Made by a program: the position numbers and the translations under genes. The notes under the pieces were generated by a model. It was not told where the DNA came from and searched no databases. It saw only the letters and a list, made by a program, of their open reading frames with translations. This document shows, piece by piece, positions 10,561 through 19,369 of a stretch of 64,000 nt of DNA (position 1 is its first letter; every line of letters starts with the position of its first letter). Source of the DNA: Anastatus disparis (lineage: Eukaryota; Arthropoda; Insecta; Hymenoptera; Eupelmidae). The stretch is taken from assembly GCA_017163975.1 (NCBI GenBank), contig JAFFSR010000237.1, positions 7,316,001-7,380,000 of the forward strand. The letters run 5' to 3'.

Positions 10561-10870
10561 TCGTCAAGAAGCTGCAAATAAATACCGAATCGATCAATTA
10601 AAAGAATTTTGTCAAAATATAGTAATTAATAATTTAAACATCGAGTATATTGACGAAACGTCAATTATTATAGATCATTGCAACACGGTAAAACCTAAAA
10701 CGCGCGATGAATTAAAAAAATGCCTTATTTGAAGTGAAGGCGATCTTGTGATTCAAAGATTAATCAATTGAAATATTGTCCTCAAATATGTTAAAGGAAT
10801 TATTTACATCTTTATTGAAACATTTTAACGAGTTATGATTGTATTATATTTCAACATAATAAATAAAAAT
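10561..10870 (+). pseudogene. 3' fragment of a second MATH-BTB copy
   Basis: From GCTGCAAATAAATACCGAAT onward the sequence follows the C-terminal BTB/BACK part of the pseudogene at 6999-8638, including ATTATAGATCATTGCAACACGG and the shared 3' flank ATAATAAATAAAAATACATTGA. The MATH part and most of the BTB domain are missing. The junction at about 10561 joins it directly to the secreted-peptide ORF on the opposite strand. A deletion removed the roughly 1 kb that separates the two in the first copy. There are stops and frame changes throughout. Confidence 0.75.
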
Positions 10871-10968
10871 ACATTGAATTATAAAGTATAACAGATTTTA
10901 TTAACATTATTTATGCAACCCTACCCTACTAATTAAAAAATCAGAATAATATATCTTTACATATTAGT

Positions 10969-11551
10969 TATATATGTCCTTTGGCCGTATTCAGGTGGAA
11001 TATGAATCGAGGACAATGTTTGTCGCTTGAGCTGAAATTGCCGAGGGCGCGCGAAGCGCGCCCGAGGTAGATTTCTGCTCAAGCGGCAAACATTGTTCGA
11101 GATTCAGATTCCACCTGAATAAACGGCCAAAGGACATATATGATTTTATGTCCGAAGTAGGCCGTATGAGGAAATATAACTTATTAGTTGAAAATATTAA
11201 TCTTTTTTTCAATACTTTTAAAATTAAATTTTAGTTCTATTGATTTTTTCTTTTGTTTCTTAGATTGACATTTTGTAATGAGTATAGCTGCTGTCGAAGC
11301 GCGAGTCATTTTTTTTTCACTAACCTACGTTCAATATGATTGCTCTTTGACATATTGAACGAAACATAGTAGGATCGGTGATGCCATATTGATTTCTCCT
11401 GAGACATATTGAGTCTCAATATGTCTCAGGAAGACATATAATTCTTGCAATAAGTCGAGGAGCGCGTCTGAGACATATGGGATGCCAATACAAATTTAGC
11501 ATGCTCTTTACATACTGACACGAATACGGCCTTCGAGGACATAAATATATA
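10969..11551. mobile_element. Fold-back element with a GC-rich 170-bp palindrome
   Basis: Positions 10969-11139 form an imperfect palindrome centred at 11054, where GGGCGCGC and GCGCGCCC enclose GAA. Its outer motif ATGTCC...GGCCGTAT recurs at about 11147-11167 and, inverted, at 11520-11545 (GAATACGGCC...GGACATA), so the whole ~580 bp looks like one element with ~22-bp imperfect terminal inverted repeats. A perfect 35-nt palindrome lies at 11397-11431 and an 11-bp hairpin at 11328-11361. No transposase is encoded, and the 73-codon minus-strand frame across the palindrome is not real. Family unknown. Confidence 0.6.
11397..11431. repeat. Perfect 35-nt palindrome
   Basis: Two 17-nt arms (TCCTGAGACATATTGAG and its exact reverse complement) flank a single central T at 11414. 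It lies inside the fold-back element and repeats the GAGACATAT motif seen again near 11470. Confidence 0.85.
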
Positions 11552-11626
11552 ATAAAATTTATTATTTATTGAATTGCATGAGAGAAAATGCAAACGACAT
11601 TTCATTCGAAAAGTAATTAATTAATG

Positions 11627-11827
11627 TGAGCCGGCCTGTGGCTCAGTCGGTAGAGCGTTGGATTCGTAATCTCGAGGTTTTGAGTTCGAATCTCGATCGC
11701 GGCTGAATCATACAAGCACCACTGTACGCTACATGTGCTTTGTTCAAAAACACACTTACGAGCTTCGTCGCTAATCAGCAAAAATAGCATAGCATAAATA
11801 TAGCGATGAAAAAAAAAAAAAAAAAAA
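11627..11827 (+). mobile_element. tRNA-derived SINE, copy 2
   Basis: This is the copy with the best preserved tRNA-like head: box A TGGCTCAGTCGGTAGAG and box B-like GAGTTCGAATC, with CGT in the anticodon-loop position, as in a tRNA-Thr(CGT) ancestor. The body and poly(A) tail follow. It lies tail to tail with copy 3. A fold into a working tRNA is not expected because the anticodon stem is mismatched and the sequence runs on into the SINE body. Confidence 0.85.
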
Positions 11828-11864
11828 CAAGAGAAAATAATTAATAAAATTCTTGTTCTTAAAT

Positions 11865-12040
11865 TTATTTTTTAATTTTGTTTAACGTAGCTGTATTTAT
11901 GCTATCATTGCGATGCTAATTAGCGATGGAATTTGTGTATTTGTGAACAGAGCACTTGTGTTGAATACAGTAGTGCTTGTATCAATCGGCCACCGAGAGC
12001 AAATTTCTCGCTGCACCGACTGAGCTACTGACGATCTCTG
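11865..12040 (-). mobile_element. tRNA-derived SINE, copy 3, box B region deleted
   Basis: The minus-strand copy keeps the 3' hairpin region and the box A side, but the segment with the anticodon loop and box B is replaced by a short unrelated stretch (AAATTTCTCG on the plus strand). It is probably not transcribable by RNA polymerase III. It faces copy 2 across about 40 bp. Confidence 0.8.
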
Positions 12041-12337
12041 TTCTTCAATTTTATACGAAATGCTTACACGGAGAAATTATTTTAATAAAAATTATAATAA
12101 GAAACGTTAAAAAAATTATCCTAATAATCAGCAATCTTGGCATGAAATAGAGATTATAGAGTATTTAGTAGAGATTGTTATAGAAATTATAAGACTATAA
12201 GGAAAAAAATTATGGCTTACAAAAATATGTTAGGGTAGTTCTATAGACAATGTAAAGATGAAAGAAAAATATTCATATGTATATGTATGAGAAACATTTA
12301 AAAATATTTTAAAAATTTTTTCATATTTTAAATTTGC

Positions 12338-12830
12338 TTCTTCCTGGATAAGTGACGCTCAAAGTAAAGACTTTATCGAAGAAAGTCAATTCTATTTATC
12401 TGTAAATTGCCTTATACTACTCAAACTCAATCACATTATCTTGAATATAAAAAATAAAAGTATGAATGATGTTATTAATATAAACATGAATATTTTTAAT
12501 TATTTTTATTCGTATAGATTATTATCATTCACAGTATTGAAAATTTGAACTTGAAATCTCATGTGAATTCATTGAAAGTAAATCTCATTGCAGTGCATTA
12601 ATTGCAAATCATGTAGATAATTTATTTTTTATTTCTTAAATGTATAAATGTAATCAACTTCAAAGGATGTCACCCAACAAAAAGCCATAGCCTTTAATTT
12701 TTAGAGGGCATGTCGAAAAAATGAGTAAATATATAGAAATAAAATCGTTTATATTTTAATAAAATTTCCCAAATAATAAAAAAATTATTTTCTAGCGTTA
12801 ATATTTCACATTTTTAATACTAAAAAAAAA
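12338..12830 (+). repeat. Dispersed repeat, copy B (matches 5143-5605)
   Basis: This is the diverged partner of 5143-5605. It keeps the right arm of the small inverted-repeat element but not the left. At about 12685-12760 it includes a segment (GCCATAGCC...TTTTTAGAGGGC) that also occurs inverted at 17466-17550. Confidence 0.65.
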
Positions 12831-13170
12831 TTAAAAATGGAGATCTGTAGTATTAAAACGATGTATAAAGATATACAGCAAAACAACAGTAGCACATTAA
12901 GATATTAGTGATTCATATTGCTGTAACATTTTTAATATTTTTAGTGTATTTAACTAATATTAAGTAACGGTTAACATTATTATGCTTAAAAGTGCATGAA
13001 CAATTTTCCACTTAACCAGAACTCGAGAAACCACAGCCTTCGGGTTACGAGGCAACTCCACCTATTATGCTACGTTACGCTTGTTAGGTAAGGTAATAAT
13101 TTCATATAAAAACATAAATTTTTTTATTTACATTATTTTTAGATACATAAATTTAACAGAAACAAATAAA

Positions 13171-13200
13171 AAATGTATAATATAATATAATATAATATAA
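13171..13200. repeat. (TATAA)n microsatellite
   Basis: Five or six consecutive TATAA units stand in AT-rich intergenic DNA. Nothing else was seen from 12830 to 14190 apart from A/T-rich sequence. The 61-codon minus frame at 13833-14018 is not supported. Confidence 0.75.
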
Positions 13201-14781
13201 TCTTTAGATAATCAATAATAATTAAGAAAAAATAAAGGTTGCTATAATTATTTTTCTTCTATAAAAAAAATTCTCTTTTTTATACAAATGGATAGTTTTT
13301 CAAAAAATAAAATTTAATTAATCAACTTAATTAATTTTCTTTAAAAACAATTAATTAATCAATTTGCTTTGTGCTTCTTAAAAATTTAATTTTTCTTGTT
13401 TAAACAAATTATTTTCTGTTTTCTTTAAGATGACTAGAATTGAATCAAAAGATAATGAAAGTCCTTTTTCTTAAAGTCATGTTTGTTTTAAATAAATAGG
13501 AAATCGTCATTTATTATATATTCATGAATATTTAATACATATGAATATTTTATTCAAATACTAAATATTGATAAAACAATTTATAGAAAATGGAATAAAG
13601 GATTTAATCTCTTCAGAATAATGTACCCATATGAGGACATTTCAAAATCCGTTCCTGACACTGAGTAATAAAAAAATTACTTGAAATTTGTTAAATAGAT
13701 GATTGACTTAAAATTGTTCACTTGCATTGTGAATGCGTATATCGAAGATCTGGCGACAATTTTAACCTGAGAAAATTGTTCGGATAAAATAATTTTCATC
13801 CTGACAGGAATTAGTAATGGTTACTAAAGATTTTAATAAATTATATCAAAGAAAAATATTAAAAAATGTGATATATTTATAAAATGCAATATATTTATAA
13901 ACGTGATAAGCTTCGTATCTCGAGAAGTTTGACAGTGCAACATTTTCAAGTATTCATCCCTGAATAATGAGTACTGTAACGAGAAACTTATATGTTCGCA
14001 ATTTATCGAATGTGTCACAGTTTTTATTTATTTAATAAATTTTTTAAATATTACTAACCATTAATAATAGCAAATAATTATTTATTATTTATACATATTT
14101 ATTTACGTATTAAAAAAAAAAATAATAATGAGGTAATACAGGAATTTAGCTAGAATCACCATAGCTTATCTACTAGTGTTACAGAAAATTTTGTTTTTTA
14201 ACGTCGCTGTATTTATGCTATCATTGCGATGCTAATTAGCGACGGAGATTTTCAGCGTGTTTGAAAACAAAGCACATGTAACGTACAGTGGTGCTTATAT
14301 AAATCGGCCGCGACCGGGATTCGAACTCGGAGCCTCGAGATTACGAATCCATCGCTCTACTTTTTTTTTTTGTTTAAATTGTTTTTATTGAGATGAATAC
14401 ATTATGACATGTAGAGGTACATATTTGTTACAAAAAAAACAACCAAGAAAAAAACTGTGTATACATGAGTGAACGCAAAGTACATTATGAGTCATTTTGC
14501 CTATGTAATAGGGCTCGCAGACTAAATAAGATTGTTGTTAAGGTATTAAGTGATTTGGGTGTTCTTAAGAAAAAAATAGTCTTAAAATAGACTAATTATA
14601 TCATTGACTTACTATCGTATGTTCAAATCTGGAAAAATCCATTATAGGAAAAAAAAACCAGAATATCGGTGATTTGGGATACACTCTCTGGGGAGTGTTT
14701 ACAAAAAATATAGAGGATGGGTCGTTTATTTACAATATATACAATATATACAAAGTATTTACAGTAGAGAAAGCCCAAGAG

Positions 14782-15079
14782 CTAATACATATAATAGTTT
14801 CGTTGGTTACAGAATTGTAAGATATTATTCGCTTTTAATACAAAACTATAATATAAGTTATAATTTAAGCAGTATTTTGTAATTAATATACCGGTTCCTC
14901 CATCTTGGAATGAGTTTGGCCTGTCTGTTTGAATAAGGTCATAATCTTGAAAAGACATATGATGTTTGTTATTAATTTTTGTTTCATTCGGTAAAGTAAT
15001 GTTAGGTTTATGTGTTTCAAAAAACTTGAGTAAACTATATCTTTCAACATTTAGTTATTAACGAGTTAACATTAATTGA
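14782..15079 (-). pseudogene. LINE ORF2 stub: N-terminal part of AP-like endonuclease
   Basis: On the minus strand, shortly after ORF1, SINVNSLITK is followed after a frame change by LLKFFETHKPNITLPNETK and then DRPNSFQDGGTGILI. These match the order of conserved parts at the start of LINE APE endonucleases (N-x-N near the start, NET with the catalytic Glu, GGGTAIL-like turn). The frame stops at TAG 14782-14784 and passes directly into untranslated 3' sequence, so the rest of the endonuclease and the reverse transcriptase were lost by internal deletion. Confidence 0.7.
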
Positions 15080-15099
15080 AATTATTGAGAGAATCTTAA

Positions 15100-16690
15100 T
15101 TATTTCTCCCATGATAGATTAAGTTTTTCAAAAATAAAATTTATCTTACAATTTTGTTCAGCGATTTGCGCTTGAATATTGTTGTGTAGTACCGCTAGCA
15201 TATTCGTCAACTCGTTTTTAAAATTACCAAAGAGATTCTCTACCGTGTTGATGATACTGATCTGTTGGGTGGCGCCCTCACTGGGAGCAACGGCTGATGT
15301 TCTCTGCGCTCGATGTGTTGGGGATATATGTGCAGCTGATTTCCTTGAAGTAATATTTGCATATGAAGTATTGAGTTGTCTTGTTTCTGTTCTGGTGCAG
15401 TTAGCCTCAGCTATGGTCGCTTTCTTTTATTTTTCGTCTCTTGTATAAATTTTTGAGCAAATTTTAGGAATGGGCACCCTCTGTAGTTGGCTGTGTGGCC
15501 CAGTTGTTCACAGTTAACACAGTAAGGTGGCGTACTGTTGTCTTCTTTCTTACGTTCACATTTACCGAAGCCATGGTTCTCTTTACATTTGACGCACCGG
15601 TAACCTAAGTTGCAGTTCAGACTTGAGTGCCCCACCCGTTGGCACATATAACACTGATAAATGGATTTTTTCTAAACACCTCCCATCTTACTTTAATATT
15701 TAAAATGTTTTTAACATTAGTTAAATTTTTTACGATACTACAGTTGTCTAGTTGTATAAGTAGGTGAGACTTTTGGGGACACGCTTCACTCACCTTGAGT
15801 TTTTCACATTTTTTTATGACAATATTTGGAAGATTTAAGCTGTTAATCTCCTCTTTGACTTCTTGTGGCGTGAAGATGTCATTAATACCTTTCAGCACAA
15901 TAAGTTTATTTTTCTCGTAGCGAGGTGTGAAGGTAAAATAAGGTATCTGTAGCGACTTCAGTTGAGTTTTAACCTTGTTAAAACATTCTGTATTGGCGGT
16001 GATGATTGTTTGTTCCTTGTCGTGGAAATCTTTGAGGTAAAAATGTTTTTTATCGACTGATTGTGATAAAGCATTTATTAACGATTTAGCAGATTCATGA
16101 TAGGTGTAGATGGGGGGTGGTTTAACATTCCTTACAGTATGCGCGTTGCCCGTGTCGCCGGCTCCAGCGTCGGCCATGTTGGCAGATTCACTATCCTTGT
16201 TTAACATGTTAAATGGATTATGAAGCTTTGTTTCATTTGTGTTTGTAGCACTTGGTATTTGAGATCTTGGTAATTTGTTGCACTTCCTAGGAAATACCCA
16301 ATCATTTTCGTTTTCTTTATTGATTTCGCTTTGGAGATCCGTGTTGAGTGTTTCAGTAATGGACTCGGCTATATCTTCTATTGAGCCAGCGTTGGAAGCC
16401 GTTGACACCAGATTATCTTGGTTGTAGCCATTTTGTTTCTGCAATACTTCATCTGCGTTAAATTTGTAGCGTGCGCTACTTGATTTAAAATTCGGTTTTA
16501 TTCGACATTGTTTAGGAGTTCCAAATTCTTTTATGGCCATTTTATATTGTTTATCAATAATATTAGTGATTGGTGTATCTTCTTTAAATACCTTCGATGA
16601 GAGAGCGTCACTTTGTTCTTTCGCATCAGAGTGCTGTGATAGTTTACGTTTAGCGCTCAACGCAGGTTCGACCTGACTTGGCGTAGCCAT
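15100..16690 (-). pseudogene. LINE ORF1 (gag-like, CCHC zinc knuckles), two frameshifts
   Basis: ORF1 proteins of this group bind element RNA and assist target-primed reverse transcription. The first frame starts at ATG 16690 (MATPSQVEPA) and is open to 15617. It has a polar, disordered N-terminal half, then an RRM-like or PRE_C2HC-like region (FTPRYEKNKLIVLKG, LNLPNIVIKKCEKL). A shift near 15655, in a run of A, moves into the frame with three zinc knuckles at about 15650-15480: CQRVGHSSLNC, CVKCKENHGFGKC and CVNCEQLGHTANYRGC. A second shift near 15420 leads into a C-terminal segment that ends at TAA 15100-15102. The whole would be about 530 codons. No intact protein can be made. Confidence 0.85.
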
Positions 16691-16952
16691 TTTGAATTTT
16701 AGGTTAAGGACGCACTTATAATTTTGATGTTAATAAAACACCTCACTATCGAGCAAAAAGGCCATAGCCATTGCTTACGAACGACAATAATATAATTATT
16801 CACACTCTCAACAATTTAAGTTCACCGAGAATATTGTTATTGCGATAATTGAGCGAATTTTACTGGGAGACACAGAGAGCGATGTGCACCCGTTCGTTCC
16901 TCAAGTCGCTCTCCAATCCATCGCTCTACCGACTGAGCCACTGAAGACCTCG

Positions 16953-18436
16953 ACTTGAGCAAATAATTTTATACATATAGGCATGACTTATAAACCAATC
17001 TTAAAACCATCAAGCTACTATTGGATATTTATTTAAGATACTATAAAGATTAAAAATTATTATATTCAGTTGAATAATTAAAATATAAATAAAAAAATGA
17101 TTTGGAATCAATATCGTGCATTGAGGAAAGGTAAAATTTCAAAGAAAACATAATACAACAAATAAACTTTAGAGTAATACTTTTAATGTAATAATTGTCA
17201 CAAATCCTTTTTTTTCAACGAACAAATTCACAGAATTTTTCGCAATAATTATACATTTACATATATCAATAATAATCATTCACATACTCACACAAACATA
17301 TTATACATATAAAACGCAAAAAAAGTAAACATTAACATACTGATAATCTCACCAGAATATTGCAGGCAATATATCGGTGCGCGTAACTAAAATTAAATTA
17401 ACATTAGATATAACAAAGTGTGCATCGTTAATCGATCGTTTGACAATCGATTTCATTTCTACATAATGAGAAATACGATTTTTTATATATATATATTTAT
17501 TCATTTTTGTTCGACGCGCCCTCTAAAAATTGAAGGCTATAGTTTTTTTTCACTTCTGATTGTTTGTCGCGGAAATAAATATTGCGCTATTAAATTAAAA
17601 ATACGGTATTAAGTATTTAGATTTAATGCTTATAAATTATCCTCGTTCAATAGAGGATTAGCCAAGTCTTATTTCGACGTCCTTTTAGAGTCATCAGGTA
17701 CGTAATTTTCTCTTTTATTTGCTGGAGAAACGCACACGGCAATTTAATATATTTTTTTTATTTGTGTGTTCTTTTCATTTAAAAATCTATTTCAGTTATC
17801 AATATAATATCAATCTAAATAAAGCTATTGTTTCATAATTTTATAGTTAAATGAAATTATTTTAAAATTTGATTTAATGTTGGATCTTGATAAAATTTCG
17901 TAACAGAAAATGATTTTCTTTTGATAAATTTGTATATTTTGCAGACTTACTTCAGATAACAAATGTCATTAATTATTTATAGAATTTTGAAACAATAATC
18001 TTCAATCTATTAAAAATTTTTGTTTTCAAATCAAACAAAATACTTTTGTCTTATTTCCTTGTCATTAAAATAACAAACTATAACAAAATCCTGAGTCTGG
18101 AATATTAAAATTAATAAAACAACATAGACATTAAAATTTTCAAAAGCAACAATAGTTCGTACAACATAAAAAATAAAGTCATACCTGAACGTAAATTCTC
18201 AATAAAAAATTTTTTTTCTCGCATTGCATGCAGTACGTTCAGCACAAAATAAAACAGATCCATATTGCTTTCATCGAACCTAGCCTCATTTTACACATGC
18301 ACGATGAATATTTCATACTTATCCTAACGACTCCCTTATTTAAAAACAGAAGTATTTATACATATTTTACAGAATATAGCTATGCTTCGCGTATTTCGTT
18401 CTTTAGGTATAAAAAAATATAAAGATCGATACGAAT
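16953..18436. other. Intergenic / 3' flank, no gene seen
   Basis: This is AT-rich DNA downstream of the first SLC5 gene. Positions 17466-17550 match 12685-12760 in inverted orientation (shared GCCCTCTAAAAATTGAAGGC), indicating an unclassified repeat. Short frames at 17418-17612 and 18228-18422 have no recognisable content. Confidence 0.4.
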
Positions 18437-19026
18437 TCATACTATTGTTTTGGTTTTTTCGATATTGCCATTGGTTTCGATTTTTGGTTTTTCGTCGTCA
18501 ATTTCAAGCGCGAGATTTGTAACGCCCAACGGATGACCTGGATGTGGTTTGAATTTTGTTGTACCTATGAGCCTCTGTATTGGAGGACTTAAAAGATCGT
18601 AATCGAGATCTGATGGATCTTGAAAACCTGTTACGTAACTAGCTAGGATGCCGATCAGTATTGTGCATATGCAACCGATTGCGCTGTACCAAAGGTAACT
18701 TATCTGTAAAATAAAATGATAACAAAAATTTATTAGTTTAATTATATTATATTTTAATTGTTTATATTATTTATTGAAGCTATGCTTCTTACGCGACGTT
18801 ACGGCAGGGGCACTAAATGTATAAAAATCGACAGTCCCAAATGTCACCCAGCGTGAATGTACGAATATGGCACAGGGTGCCATAATTCTATCAACATACA
18901 AACACTTAAATTCTTTTTTCTCTTTCTTTCTTTCCCTCTCTCCCATTCCGCTTTAGAATATGCGTGCATATACACAAGTGGATGTGCGCGTTGAATGTAC
19001 TACGATTGATGCTTGTAGTGTGTGTG

Positions 19027-19117
<91 letters not shown>

Positions 19118-19284
19118 GTAAAATTTTGAGGAAAGTATCTATATCTACCAGAACGTTATAGGTAAACACAAAGCGGGTACTGTTTCTCTTTTTCTAAATA
19201 TGTTTTCATGTTAACGAGGTTTCCCTATACCCTCTCACTTGCACCTACTGATTTCGTATAGGTACTTTCCTCGTAATCTTATTG

Positions 19285-19369
<85 letters not shown>

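Larger units (their letters stand above)
14361..16914 (-). mobile_element. Internally deleted non-LTR (jockey-like) retrotransposon
   Basis: The element is bounded by a perfect 15-bp target duplication (14346-14360 and 16915-16929). Read on the minus strand it has a ~220-bp 5' leader, ORF1, a stub of an ORF2 endonuclease domain, about 400 bp of 3' untranslated sequence, an AATAAA signal (14384-14389) and an A tail (14361-14371). There is no reverse transcriptase. The 5' end looks intact, so the loss is internal rather than a 5' truncation. It must have been copied in trans by a relative. The family assignment (APE-endonuclease LINE with a zinc-knuckle ORF1, jockey/R1/I group) rests on motifs only. 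Confidence 0.88.
14192..16952 (-). mobile_element. tRNA-derived SINE, copy 4, interrupted by a LINE
   Basis: The SINE body lies at 14192-14360 and its tRNA-like 5' end at 16915-16952, in minus orientation. Between them sits a 2554-bp retrotransposon flanked by a duplicated 15-mer AATCCATCGCTCTAC. The insertion is in the anticodon-arm part of the tRNA-like head. Confidence 0.9.

Noticed and set aside
10991..11212. 73-codon frame across the GC-rich palindrome
   Set aside because: It reads straight through an inverted repeat and has no protein similarity.
11629..11705. A tRNA-Thr(CGT)-like gene
   Set aside because: The tRNA-like sequence continues into a body shared by seven other loci, has a poorly paired anticodon stem and ends in an A-rich tail. 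It is a SINE head.
15179..15448. 89-codon plus-strand frame
   Set aside because: It is antisense to the zinc-knuckle and C-terminal part of the LINE ORF1.
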